A stretch of DNA of 64,000 bases from an uncultured Paracoccaceae bacterium (GTDB lineage: Bacteria > Pseudomonadota > Alphaproteobacteria > Rhodobacterales > Rhodobacteraceae), in the NCBI GenBank assembly GCA_943787785.1, contig CALSNT010000015.1, positions 48,384 through 112,383 on the forward strand, in the 5' to 3' direction. How positions within the stretch are numbered: position 1 is the first letter of the stretch; every line of letters starts with the position of its first letter. Shown in pieces: positions 37,313 to 48,062 of this stretch. The notes beneath the pieces were generated by a model, which saw only the letters and a program-made list of their open reading frames with translations, did no database searches and was not told where the DNA came from. Both the position numbers and the translations under genes were made by a program.

Positions 37313-38209
37313 TTATCCGCCCAGTTCTACTAACACGGCACCGGCTGCGATCAATGCCATCAAGGCAGCCCGGGCGCGCCCGACTCTTTCGCCCAGCAGC
37401 AACCAGCCGATCAGGGCGGCGAAAACAGTCGAGGTTTCTCGCAAGACTGCCGCTTCGCCTACTTTATCAAGATAGGTTGCTAACATCACACCACCAAAGC
37501 TGAAAAATGCGATCAAGGCTCCTGCTACACCTTTCAACATCAATCCCGGTGGGACCGGCGGCTTACCGCGTTGGCGCACCCAGGCAATCACCGGCATGTC
37601 AATTGAGGTGATGAGGAAAAACCACGCCAGAAAGGTGAACGGGTTCGCGGTGGCGCGGATGCCGACGGCGTCGTAGGTGGTGTAGAGCGCGACCAGAATA
37701 CCTCCCAGCACGGCCCAGGCGATTCCGACGCGCAGGGTCGCGGTATCCACGGATTTCACGCTCAGGTTCACCGCGGCCAGAGCGAAGATCGCGCCGGACA
37801 GCAGGGCGACTCCGGCCCACTGAACCCAGCCATAGTGTTCCGAGAACACCACTGCTGCGACCGCAACGGTGACCAGCGGCCCGGTGCCGCGCACGATGGG
37901 ATAGGACACTGTGTAGGGCGCGCGGGCGTAGCTGAGTGCGACCACCACTTTATAGGCCATGTGCAGGATCAGCGCGCCGCCCAGCAACCACCAGACCTGC
38001 CCCTCCGGCCAGGGGACCAGAAACAGAGCGACTGGCAGCGACAGCACGAAAATCCAGGCGTCGATGGCACCGCGCGTTGTCCAAGGGTCGTGCCGCCCTT
38101 TTTGCAGCGCGCCGAACAGTGCGTGGGCGAATGCGGACATCAGCGCCAGCAAAGTCGCCAGCCGCGCGCCCTCGGGCGTGCCGGCCAGCGCGATCAGGGC
38201 GTCACTCAA
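37313..38209 (-). CDS. EamA-family (DMT) transporter
   Basis: 298 residues and about nine to ten membrane helices in two EamA-like halves (LLALMSAFAHALFGALQKG and VLGGILVALYTTYDAVGIRA as half starts). The halves diverge more than in the 14.8 kb transporter. The substrate is unknown. It lies between ftsY and yciB with gaps under 20 bases, so all three are probably one operon. Confidence 0.85.
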   Translation of the reverse strand: MSDALIALAGTPEGARLATLLALMSAFAHALFGALQKGRHDPWTTRGAIDAWIFVLSLPVALFLVPWPEGQVWWLLGGALILHMAYKVVVALSYARAPYTVSYPIVRGTGPLVTVAVAAVVFSEHYGWVQWAGVALLSGAIFALAAVNLSVKSVDTATLRVGIAWAVLGGILVALYTTYDAVGIRATANPFTFLAWFFLITSIDMPVIAWVRQRGKPPVPPGLMLKGVAGALIAFFSFGGVMLATYLDKVGEAAVLRETSTVFAALIGWLLLGERVGRARAALMALIAAGAVLVELGG

Positions 38210-38215
38210 TGGGTG

Positions 38216-39811
<1,596 letters not shown>

Positions 39812-39950
39812 GTTTTCGGAGTCCGTCAGATCAAACCGGGGTTGCCCATTCACCTAAGTCAGCCCCGGCGTGGATGAAAGTCCATTTGACGCAGCGGACC
39901 CTGCAAAGGGACGATTGTGTTTCACGCCCCCGCCCCTAATGTGCGCGCCG

Positions 39951-40682
39951 ATGAATGAGCATTCTGACATTACTGACCAACTCTGCGGGCTGTTGGACAT
40001 AGGGTCGCGTCGGATAGAACGTGTCGAGATTGACGGCCGCCTGTTCTGGATCAAGCGCCCGGAAAATTTGAAGCCGCGCATGCGGCTGCAAAAAGGCAGC
40101 CCGCACGCCGCGTTCGAGCGCGAGCGTACCGCGCTGCGGACTCTGAATGCCTTGGGTGCGCCTGTCCCCGCACTTTTGGTCGATCGGCCGGATGTCATAG
40201 TGACCGAAGACTCCGGCGTCGATTTGCTGCGGCTCCGCAGGCATCGAAAACACCATGATGTCACTGGTCATTTCTTTGACGGAGGTGCGGCGCTGGCACA
40301 ATTGCACGCTCTGGGACACGCGCATGGGCGCCCCGCGCTGAAGGACATTTGCTGTCAGCCTACACGCGCCACGATAATCGATTTCGAACGCGCGCACCCG
40401 GCCTTGAACACGCGACGTGGCATGGCGCGTGACGTCGTCTTGTTATTCATCAACGGTATGAATGTTCTTGGCGGCCAAACCCCCGAAATTGATGCCCTGA
40501 AGGATGGTTATCGCTCCGCTGATCAATCAGGTCTATGGGATGCCGCGCTGGAGTGGAGCCGAAACCTTACATGGATGTGCATCGCTACTCGGCCAGCACA
40601 TTGGTTGCCACTGCCACTGGTCGAAGTACGCAAACTACCGCAATCACGCGATTATTTTCGCGATCAGCGAAAAGCGCGCTGA
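39951..40682 (+). CDS. Kinase-fold protein (lipopolysaccharide kinase / RIO-like)
   Basis: 243 residues from Met 39951 (MNEHSDITDQLCGLLDIGSR). The protein kinase-like fold is shown by a Lys strand (RLFWIKRPENLKPRMRLQKG), FERERTALRTLNALGAPVP, the catalytic-loop analogue ALGHAHGRPALKDIC near residue 125 and the metal motif TIIDFERAHP near 145. DFE replaces DFG, as is common in Kdo- and aminoglycoside-type kinases. The likely substrate is a small molecule or LPS sugar rather than protein; that is inference. It is divergent from ftsY. Confidence 0.72.
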   Translation: MNEHSDITDQLCGLLDIGSRRIERVEIDGRLFWIKRPENLKPRMRLQKGSPHAAFERERTALRTLNALGAPVPALLVDRPDVIVTEDSGVDLLRLRRHRKHHDVTGHFFDGGAALAQLHALGHAHGRPALKDICCQPTRATIIDFERAHPALNTRRGMARDVVLLFINGMNVLGGQTPEIDALKDGYRSADQSGLWDAALEWSRNLTWMCIATRPAHWLPLPLVEVRKLPQSRDYFRDQRKAR

Positions 40683-40770
40683 GTTTAGGCGATTGCCGCG
40701 GCTCAGATCAGGAAATCAGCCTCTCTGAAGTCGTCCAGTATCCTGTTAGACGACAACGACGGCGCGCGTT

Positions 40771-41742
40771 TCAGAGCAGCTTACGAACAATTTCCACCAA
40801 CTCATCATGGGCCGCCGCAAAGCCGCGAATGCCTTCGGCCAGCTTTTCGGTCGCCATGGCGTCCTGATTCATCTCCCAGCGGAACTCGGCTTCGGTCATT
40901 TTCGCATCAGGCGATTTCGAGGCGCCGTTGTCTTCCAGCATCCTCGGCAGAGGGCCTTGCGCGTCGTCGAGTTCAGCCAGCAAATCGGGGCTGATCGTCA
41001 AGCGGTCACAGCCGGCAAGCGCGCGGATTTCGTCAGCATTGCGGAAGCTGGCGCCCATGACGACCGTGGGGAATCCGTGGTCTTTGTAATAGCGATAGAT
41101 CTCGGTGACCGAGGCGACGCCGGGATCGTTTTCGGCGGTGTAAGTCACATCCGGATTGGTCTTCTTGTACCAGTCGAGGATGCGTCCAACGAAGGGCGAG
41201 ATCAGAAAAGCGCCCGCCTCGGCACTGGCACGGGCTTGCGCGAAGGCGAAAAGCAGGGTGATGTTGCAGTTGATCCCCTCACCCTCCAGAATTTCGGCTG
41301 CGCGGATACCTTCCCACGTCGCTGCCGTTTTGATCAGCACGCGGTCGGGGCCGATCCCAGCGTCGGCAAAGAGGCCAATCAGCTTCTGCGCTTTGGAGAC
41401 AATCGCTGTAGTGTCATAAGACAGGCGGGCATCCACTTCGACCGAAACGCGGCCCGGAATTATGCTGAGGATTTCGGAGCCGAACCGCACGGTGATCCGG
41501 TCGATAGCGTCGTCGATAATTTGAGCTTCGGACTTTCCGGAACGCTCGGTAGCAGCGATAGCCTCGGCAATGAGCGGCGCGTAGGACTCGACCTTGGCGG
41601 CTTTCAGGATCAGCGACGGGTTGGTGGTCGCGTCAATCGGCTCGGCTTTGCGGATTGCCTCAATATCACCGGTATCGGCGACGATGACGGTCATGTCGCG
41701 CAGTTGGTCGAGATGGCTGGTGGCTTGGTTGGTGTCGGGCAT
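40771..41742 (-). CDS. tal: Transaldolase
   Basis: 323 residues from Met 41742 ([20 protein letters not shown]). It moves a dihydroxyacetone unit between sugar phosphates in the pentose phosphate pathway. [13 protein letters not shown] near residue 30 and the Schiff-base Lys in [19 protein letters not shown] near 130 are the two TalB signatures. Length fits the long TalB type. The open frame starts 7 codons earlier but that part is not family-like. Confidence 0.95.
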   Translation of the reverse strand: MPDTNQATSHLDQLRDMTVIVADTGDIEAIRKAEPIDATTNPSLILKAAKVESYAPLIAEAIAATERSGKSEAQIIDDAIDRITVRFGSEILSIIPGRVSVEVDARLSYDTTAIVSKAQKLIGLFADAGIGPDRVLIKTAATWEGIRAAEILEGEGINCNITLLFAFAQARASAEAGAFLISPFVGRILDWYKKTNPDVTYTAENDPGVASVTEIYRYYKDHGFPTVVMGASFRNADEIRALAGCDRLTISPDLLAELDDAQGPLPRMLEDNGASKSPDAKMTEAEFRWEMNQDAMATEKLAEGIRGFAAAHDELVEIVRKLL

Positions 41743-41855
41743 GGGACGGCTCCGGGGATGCATTGGCTGGGTTTACCCTCGGATACGCCTGTGGCGGCAG
41801 GCTTGCAACGGGCTGGCGCGGGTTGTGATCGGTGGGCGATATCCTGACGGAAACG

Positions 41856-42596
41856 TCAGTCGCGTCCGTAGCGAGCCACGAAGTTCGCCAGAATGCGTTC
41901 GGGTTGGGTAACGTCGGCGGCGCGGCAGACCTCAATCAGACGGTCAACTTCTTCGGGCCGGAAATAACCCTTGTCGCGGTATAGCTTGATGCGGGTTTCG
42001 AAGACCGCGCTATCTGCTTCCGGATGAAACTGCGTGGCGTAGACGTTTGATTTATAACGGATCATCTGGAACGGGCATGGGCCGGAGGCCAGTAGATGAG
42101 CGCAACCATCCGGCAGGCTCTGGACGGCTTCCTTGTGGCCGACGAAGGTATCGAACTGTTGAGGCAGCCCCTCAAGCATGGGGTCGCTCGATTCCTGCGG
42201 TATTACCGTGCAGCTAACCGGACCGACGGGCTCCGAAAACTTTTCTTTGTTTACAGGGGCGCCCAGATGGTGGGCAAGAATTCCGATACCATAACAACAC
42301 CCCATGAACGGCACGTCGTTTTCGGTGATGGCTGGCATCAGAGACAGGACCGCCGCCTCAATGCGCGCCTCATCTGGCGTTTTCTGGTCAGGCGCGTCGC
42401 TGATGCAGCCCGGACCTCCGCCCACAATGACCCCGGCATAAGCAGTGAGGTCGAGAGGCTCAGGCAGCCTTTCTTTATCCAGTCGGATGCGGTGGGTGTC
42501 AGATGCAGCCAATCCGGTCTTCTCGAGTATCGCAAAATACTCGCCGTCCGAGGCTTCGTCTTCGGGTCGCAGTTGCAGGATCAGGAACGGTTTCAT
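41856..42596 (-). CDS. Class I glutamine amidotransferase domain protein
   Basis: 246 residues from Met 42596 (MKPFLILQLRPEDEASDGEY). A stand-alone GATase, GuaA-like or YfeJ-like. The nucleophile Cys is in VPFMGCCYGIGILAHHLG near residue 95 and the catalytic His-Glu in YATQFHPEADS near 180. No synthetase partner is beside it. The long open frame to 43103 is an artefact antisense to glpX. It may act on gamma-glutamyl compounds, but no substrate can be inferred. Confidence 0.86.
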   Translation of the reverse strand: MKPFLILQLRPEDEASDGEYFAILEKTGLAASDTHRIRLDKERLPEPLDLTAYAGVIVGGGPGCISDAPDQKTPDEARIEAAVLSLMPAITENDVPFMGCCYGIGILAHHLGAPVNKEKFSEPVGPVSCTVIPQESSDPMLEGLPQQFDTFVGHKEAVQSLPDGCAHLLASGPCPFQMIRYKSNVYATQFHPEADSAVFETRIKLYRDKGYFRPEEVDRLIEVCRAADVTQPERILANFVARYGRD

Positions 42597-42740
42597 CTGG
42601 TTGAAGTGCCGGATGTGGTCGCGCGGGTCAACGGTGGCTCGACGCGGATTGTCCGACGCTATCATTGGCCAAGCCACTTGCGGCACCCGGTCGGGCCGCG
42701 TTAGGCCGGTCGGACGGATGCACAAGAATTGGAGCCAACC

Positions 42741-43706
42741 ATGCCCGTCAACGAGATTTTTGAGGATCGGATGCTGTCGCTTGGATTGGCACGTGTCAGC
42801 GAAGCGGCAGCGCTCGCCTCCGCAGATCTGATTGGCCGCGGGGATGAGAAAGCCGCCGATCAGGCGGCGGTCGACGCGATGCGCACGCAGCTGAACCTGC
42901 TGGATATCAACGGCGTGGTGGTCATTGGCGAGGGTGAGCGGGACGAGGCGCCGATGCTCTATATCGGTGAGGAAGTCGGCAGCGGCAAAGGCCCTGCGGT
43001 CGATATCGCGCTGGACCCGCTTGAGGGTACGACGCTGACGGCCAAGGACATGCCGAACGCGCTGGCGGTGATTGCGATGGGTCCGCGCGGCTCGATGCTG
43101 CATGCACCGGACGTTTACATGGACAAGCTTGCGATTGGGCCAGGCTTCCGCACCGGGGTGGTGACGCTGGATATGTCACCGTCCGAGCGGATAACTGCCT
43201 TGGCTGCTGCCAAGGGGTGCAGCACGCGCGACATCACGGTGTGCGTTTTGGAACGTCCAAGACACGAAGCGATGATCGCCGAGCTACGCACTACCGGCGC
43301 CGCAATTCGGCTAATTACCGATGGCGACGTTGCGGGCGTAATCCACTGCGCGGAAAGCGAAAAGACTGGGATTGATATATATATGGGGTCTGGTGGCGCG
43401 CCCGAAGGTGTGCTGGCAGCAGCGGCGCTGAAATGCATGGGCGGGCAAATCTACGGACGCTTGATGTTCCGCAACAAAGATGAAGAAGGCCGCGCCCGCA
43501 AAGCCGGGATCGAAGTCCTCGACCGGGTCTACACGCTCGATGACATGATAACCCAAGACGTGATCTTCGCGGCAACCGGGGTCACCGATGGCTCGATCCT
43601 GCCGGGCATTCGGCGAGAGCCGGGGTTTGTAACAGCCGAGACGATCCTGATGCGTTCAAAAACCGGATCCGTACGGCACATTTCATACAAGCATCCGCTG
43701 GGCTGA
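42741..43706 (+). CDS. glpX: Class II fructose-1,6-bisphosphatase
   Basis: 321 residues from Met 42741. The enzyme hydrolyses fructose-1,6-bisphosphate in gluconeogenesis. The lithium-sensitive phosphatase-fold metal motifs are VVIGEGERDEAPMLYIGEE near residue 60 and VDIALDPLEGTTLTAKDM near 85, with the GlpX-specific ESEKTGIDIYMGSGGAPEG near 205. It is divergent from the amidotransferase gene and about 4 bases from the convergent Popeye-like gene. recJ follows after the two Popeye-like genes. Confidence 0.95.
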   Translation: MPVNEIFEDRMLSLGLARVSEAAALASADLIGRGDEKAADQAAVDAMRTQLNLLDINGVVVIGEGERDEAPMLYIGEEVGSGKGPAVDIALDPLEGTTLTAKDMPNALAVIAMGPRGSMLHAPDVYMDKLAIGPGFRTGVVTLDMSPSERITALAAAKGCSTRDITVCVLERPRHEAMIAELRTTGAAIRLITDGDVAGVIHCAESEKTGIDIYMGSGGAPEGVLAAAALKCMGGQIYGRLMFRNKDEEGRARKAGIEVLDRVYTLDDMITQDVIFAATGVTDGSILPGIRREPGFVTAETILMRSKTGSVRHISYKHPLG

Positions 43707-43710
43707 TTTT

Positions 43711-44391
43711 CTAGATATCTGCCGTTTGCATGTCGAACCGCATCGGGACGCTGCGGGCCAGCTTGGTGGCCAAATCGTTGTTTAACTGTGCCAACAACGC
43801 ATTACGCAATCCCGGAGCGCGGGCAAACGCCCGGTTCAGGTCAGCGACTTTCCAGGCGATGTATTCCGTACCCGAATTAACCGCCACGGTAGCTGACGCT
43901 GGCCGACCCGTCAGGAATCCGATCTCTCCGACAAAAGATCCTGCATCGAGTGGGAAAACCTCGTCCATTTTCGTCAGAATGGCGCTGTTGTTCACAATAT
44001 AATAAACGGTTTCGATTGGCGCGCCCTCGGAGACGAGTATCGTGTGGCAGCTGGCAGTTTCGCGTGTTCCCAACCGGAGCAAGCGCCTGAATTGGCCGGG
44101 TGACAACATGCCGAACTGAGCAAACAGGCGGGCAGTATCGCGGTTCATCGAATAGGTGGTGCGCTCGGATATGACCACGAAGATCATCGCCAGATTGATT
44201 GCAGCCAGCGTGCCATTGGTGATGATCGCGTCCCAAAGCGGCGCATCCGCGACGAGGTAATAGTAGCCCATGTAGAGAAGCATGGCCGCCATCATTTGCA
44301 GGCGAAGCCACAGCTCATCACGCGCTAAAAAACCAAAGACATCAAAGACAAATGCGGCATAAACCAGAACTGCGACAGACAAACCAAGCAT
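43711..44391 (-). CDS. Popeye-like membrane protein with cyclic-nucleotide-binding domain, copy A
   Basis: 226 residues. Three N-terminal membrane helices (VAVLVYAAFVFDVFGFLARD, MAAMLLYMGYYYLVADAPLWD, LAAINLAMIFVVIS) are followed by a cNMP-binding beta-roll (HTILVSEGAPIETVYYIVNN, FVGEIGFLTGRPASATVAV). This is the layout of animal Popeye (POPDC) cAMP-effector proteins and their bacterial relatives. The phosphate-binding cassette has GEIGFLTGRPA rather than the Crp GELxLxxxxPRxA, so cAMP binding is unproven. A paralogue of identical length lies just upstream on the same strand. Confidence 0.8.
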   Translation of the reverse strand: MLGLSVAVLVYAAFVFDVFGFLARDELWLRLQMMAAMLLYMGYYYLVADAPLWDAIITNGTLAAINLAMIFVVISERTTYSMNRDTARLFAQFGMLSPGQFRRLLRLGTRETASCHTILVSEGAPIETVYYIVNNSAILTKMDEVFPLDAGSFVGEIGFLTGRPASATVAVNSGTEYIAWKVADLNRAFARAPGLRNALLAQLNNDLATKLARSVPMRFDMQTADI

Positions 44392-44494
44392 CAGAGCCCC
44401 CTTGGCCGAATGGCCTTCATCGGGGATGGTTCAATCCCGGAAGGGAGTCAATTATATCAGCACATTGGCATGCAATCTGCTGTCGCAACCAGTT

Positions 44495-45175
44495 TCACGC
44501 CGTCGCTGGAGCAGGTCCCATCGGAACCCCTCGGGCAACCTTGGCGACCAGATCAAGATTGAATTGCGCGAGCATCGCAGTCCGGAGTGCTGGCTGCTTG
44601 GCAAAGATTTCATGCAGCTTGTCGGCATCCCAGGACAGGTATTCCGAACCTGCCTGAAGCGTGACATCCCCCGTGGCGACATTGCCTGTCAGAAACCCAA
44701 TTTCGCCAACGAACTGGCCTGCAGTCATCGTGAAACGTTCACCGTCCTTTACCAGTGACGCCGTGCCGTCGACAATATAGGTCAGGCGCTTCACTGGTTC
44801 TCCCTGTCGGGACAGGATTACCTCGTTCGGCGCAATTGCATAGTGACTGAACTTGTACAGTTTCCGGAATTGACCCGGTGAGAGCATCTCGAACTTCTCA
44901 TACAGGCGGACCCGGTCTGAATTCATCGACACGGTTGTTCGTTCAAGCGCAATTATTACGATCATCACGATATTGACGAGCATCAGAATGCTGTCGGTCA
45001 TGATTGCTTCCCACAAGGGGCCCTCGGCCACGAACAGGTAATAGAGGATGTAAAATACCATCGCTAGCAGCATGAGCGCGCGTAAAACCAACTCGTCGCG
45101 AGCCAGAAACCCGGACACGTCAAACGCAAACGCGACATAGACCAACAATGCCGCCGATAATCCGTAGAATTCCAT
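44495..45175 (-). CDS. Popeye-like membrane protein with cyclic-nucleotide-binding domain, copy B
   Basis: 226 residues from Met 45175, the same length as copy A and colinear with it: VYVAFAFDVSGFLARDELVL, an APLW-like EGPLWEAIM loop, ERTTVSMNSDRVRLYEKF, MLSPGQFRKLYKFS and FVGEIGFLTGNVATGDVTL. The two copies share many fixed blocks (FDV-GFLARDEL, ERTT-SMN, MLSPGQFR, VGEIGFLTG), so they arose by tandem duplication and then diverged. It lies between glpX and recJ and is probably transcribed before copy A. Confidence 0.8.
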   Translation of the reverse strand: MEFYGLSAALLVYVAFAFDVSGFLARDELVLRALMLLAMVFYILYYLFVAEGPLWEAIMTDSILMLVNIVMIVIIALERTTVSMNSDRVRLYEKFEMLSPGQFRKLYKFSHYAIAPNEVILSRQGEPVKRLTYIVDGTASLVKDGERFTMTAGQFVGEIGFLTGNVATGDVTLQAGSEYLSWDADKLHEIFAKQPALRTAMLAQFNLDLVAKVARGVPMGPAPATA

Positions 45176-45307
45176 GTGACCCCCCAAGGTTTGCAACGAC
45201 TTTCCGGTTCGGATGGCAGCTTGTCAAACCAAGTTGGGAATTTCCTTCAGTGCAGGCTTGGGTTAGGGCTGTGGGATGCGTCCTTCCGAACAAATGGGTC
45301 TGCCCGG

Positions 45308-47053
45308 ATGAGTGGTTTTTTGGGCGTGAACGCCTCGCTGACGGGGCGCAAATGGGTCGGGCCGACGGCCGAGGATGATCGCCGGGCCGAGGCCCTGCAG
45401 CAGGCCACGCAGCTGCACGCAGCCGTCGCGCGCATCTTGGCGTCTCGGGGTGTCCCGGCGGATGGGGCCGAAGCGTTCCTGGCCCCTGCCCTGCGCGACC
45501 TGCTACCGGATCCGTTGACCCTAAAGGACATGGGCGAGGCCGCCCGGATTTTCCTATCCGCAGTCGTGGCGAAGCAAAGGATCGCGGTGTTCGCGGATTA
45601 TGATGTGGACGGCGGGGCTTCGGCTGCACTGATCCAGTGGTGGTTGCGCGGCGTTGGCCAACAGGCGACGCTGTACGTTCCAGACAGGATCGACGAAGGT
45701 TATGGCCCGAATGACGCGGCGATGGCGGCGCTTGCTGCTGACCACGATCTGATCATCTGCGTAGATTGCGGAACGCTGTCTCACGGCCCGATCGCGGCAG
45801 CCAAAGGCGCGCAGGTGATCGTGCTGGACCATCATCTGGGCGGCGAGACTCTGCCTGACGCTGCCGCCATCGTGAACCCCAACCGGCAGGATGAGGACGG
45901 CGCGTTGGGGCACCTTTGCGCAGCGGCGGTGGTTTTCCTGATGCTGGTCGAGGCGAATCGGCAAATGCGCTCGGACGGCGCTGCCGGGCCAGATCTGATG
46001 GCGATGCTCGATCTCGTGGCGCTGGCGACGGTGGCCGATGTGGCACCGCTTATCGGCGTCAACCGGGCGCTGGTGCGTCAGGGGCTGGTAGTGATGGCAC
46101 GGCGCCAGCGACCCGGTATTGTGGCGCTGGCGGATGCAGCGCGGCTGGACCGCGCGCCTTCGGCGTATTCCTTGGGGTATGTGCTTGGCCCTCGGATCAA
46201 CGCAGGAGGTCGTGTCGGACGCGCGGATCTGGGTGCGCGGTTGCTTTCGACGGCGGATGCTCATGAGGCACGCGCACTGGCGGATAAGCTTGAAGAACTG
46301 AATGCAGACCGTCGCACGGTCGAGGCCGACGTGCAGGCCGCTGCGATGGATCAGGCCGAGGCCCGCGGCGATGACAGCGCTCTGGTCTGGGCGGCCGGGG
46401 ATGGCTGGCATCCGGGGGTTGTCGGGATCGTGGCGTCGCGCCTGAGGGATCGCTTTCACCGCCCGGCAGTTGTGATCGGCTTTGACGGGGATGATGGCAA
46501 GGGTTCGGGCCGCTCGGTTACAGGTGTCGATCTTGGTGCTGCGGTACAGCGGCTGGTGGCCGAGGGGCTGCTTGAGAAAGGCGGTGGCCACAAGATGGCG
46601 GCGGGCCTGAGTGTCGCGCGAGGTCAATTGGATAAGGCAATGGCGCGGCTTGAAGCGCTGCTGGCCAAACAGGGCGCTGGTGTCGGCGGAGTGGCCGACC
46701 TACGCATCGACGGTCTGCTAATGCCGGGCGCCGCGACAGTTGAATTGATCGAGACGATCGAGGCGGCGGGTCCGTTCGGTGCCTCGGCCCCGGCGCCACG
46801 CTGGGCGATGCCGGACATGCGGATTAATCACGCACGGCGGGTGGGCGAGAACCACCTCAAGCTCAGCGTAAGCGATGGCATCGGTCCAACGCTGGATACC
46901 ATCACCTTCGGGGCCTTCGACGGTCCGCTGGGTTCAGCGCTGGAGGCCCACTCGGGCCAGCGATTCCACCTGGCCGGACGGCTGGAGGTCAATCACTGGC
47001 AGGGCCGCGCACGTGTGCAGATGCGCCTGGAGGACGCAGCCCCGGCGGTGTGA
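45308..47053 (+). CDS. recJ: Single-stranded-DNA-specific exonuclease RecJ
   Basis: 581 residues from Met 45308 (MSGFLGVNASLTGRKW). RecJ degrades single strands 5' to 3' in recombination and repair. DHH-family motifs are visible: IAVFADYDVDGGASAALIQ near residue 92, ICVDCGTLSHGPIAA near 150, VIVLDHHLGG near 172. The DHHA1 part has GGRVGRADLGARLL, and later VTGVDLGAAVQRLV with GGGHKMAAGLSVARG. Full length. The open frame to 45176 would overlap the Popeye-like promoter and is not supported. Confidence 0.94.
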   Translation: MSGFLGVNASLTGRKWVGPTAEDDRRAEALQQATQLHAAVARILASRGVPADGAEAFLAPALRDLLPDPLTLKDMGEAARIFLSAVVAKQRIAVFADYDVDGGASAALIQWWLRGVGQQATLYVPDRIDEGYGPNDAAMAALAADHDLIICVDCGTLSHGPIAAAKGAQVIVLDHHLGGETLPDAAAIVNPNRQDEDGALGHLCAAAVVFLMLVEANRQMRSDGAAGPDLMAMLDLVALATVADVAPLIGVNRALVRQGLVVMARRQRPGIVALADAARLDRAPSAYSLGYVLGPRINAGGRVGRADLGARLLSTADAHEARALADKLEELNADRRTVEADVQAAAMDQAEARGDDSALVWAAGDGWHPGVVGIVASRLRDRFHRPAVVIGFDGDDGKGSGRSVTGVDLGAAVQRLVAEGLLEKGGGHKMAAGLSVARGQLDKAMARLEALLAKQGAGVGGVADLRIDGLLMPGAATVELIETIEAAGPFGASAPAPRWAMPDMRINHARRVGENHLKLSVSDGIGPTLDTITFGAFDGPLGSALEAHSGQRFHLAGRLEVNHWQGRARVQMRLEDAAPAV

Positions 47054-47157
47054 TAGGATCAGGATCACCCCCTGCGGAACCGGTCCAAATAGACAGAAGA
47101 ATCCGCTTGCCCTTGACGGTCTCGATCCCTAAAACCCCGGCCACAAAGTCAGCACGT

Positions 47158-47232
47158 GGCCCGTTCGTCTATCGGTTAGGACGCCAGGTTTTCAACCTGG
47201 AAAGAGGGGTTCGATTCCCCTACGGGCTGCCA
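47158..47232 (+). tRNA. tRNA-Glu (TTC)
   Basis: 75 bases fold as a full cloverleaf: acceptor GGCCCGT with ACGGGCT, D arm GTC-TATCGGTTAG-GAC, anticodon stem CCAGG/CCTGG with loop TTTTCAA (anticodon TTC at 47191-47193), T arm AGGGG-TTCGATT-CCCCT, and encoded CCA. The G1-T72 wobble at the acceptor end is seen in related tRNA-Glu genes. Integrase debris follows. Confidence 0.97.
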
Positions 47233-47306
47233 AACCCCCTCATCTACCTTTTTTCCTTGATTTACTGGGCTTAGCGGTTCAGTTCTAGGTATAAAGTTAG
47301 GTACAA

Positions 47307-47560
47307 TTGGGTCGGCGCACGGTGTCAAACTACCTCATCAAACAGGGTCAGAAATGGTCCGTAAAGGTCGCTATACCGGCTGAGTTGCAGGGCGTGTTCG
47401 GCAAGAAGGCATTCAAGAAATCCCTCGGGACTTCTGACAAGGCGGCAGCCATCGCCCGCTCCGGCCCACTCATCGCTGAGTTCAAAGATGCCATAGCGTC
47501 TGCCAGAGGCAACCCCGAGCAGCACCTAGACGACTACCTAGCGCACACCCAAGCGCACCT
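47307..47560 (+). pseudogene. Truncated tyrosine integrase, N-terminal part
   Basis: About 85 residues resemble the N-terminus of phage/island integrases (YLIKQGQKWSVKVAIPAELQ, then FKKSLGTSDKAAAIARSGPL, a DUF6538-like start). No catalytic domain follows; the frame runs into unrelated sequence and stops at 47723. It lies 75 bases after tRNA-Glu, the expected place for an island integrase using that tRNA, so this is the scar of a lost element. Confidence 0.75.
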
Positions 47561-48062
47561 GAGGACCGTTAAGGGCGATCCCGATGTGAACCCTGACCAG
47601 AACATGAGCCAGAAGGCCTGGCCCACCGCGCCCGCGGGTGATGGGACGCGACGGCAGGTCTGCCTGGACGAAGGCTTCGCAGCCGTTGCAGGCCATCCGA
47701 GGCTCGTCGCCATCACGTGGTGAAGGAGTTTGTCTTTTCGCAGTCGTCAAATGAGCGAGGACGCTGTTGCAGACCTGATGCTTAACCTCAGGTAGGCAAT
47801 GCGCATTTTTCGCCCATCGCATCGGGCGGTCCGTAGATCTTTTTGCTGGCACTATCCGGCGGTGAATTTGTGCGGGTCTCGACCAGCCTGGGCGATCTCA
47901 ATTTCGACTTGAATGCTGCCTTCCTCGCAGAAGCCCTGAGTATCTTCGCCCGCTGCTGGAAAAGCCTGCCTTCGGTCAGCCGATGGACATAGGTGAATAC
48001 CAGCGCAATCCCGAAGGGGGATGGGACTGCGACCACACCTGATCAGCAATAATTGAAAACAC
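47561..48062. other. Decayed region downstream of tRNA-Glu, no confident gene
   Basis: Short open frames on both strands (for example 47788-48036 minus) carry no recognisable domain, and their codon use looks unselected. With the truncated integrase just before it, this is most likely remnant DNA of an excised or eroded island. Confidence 0.5.
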
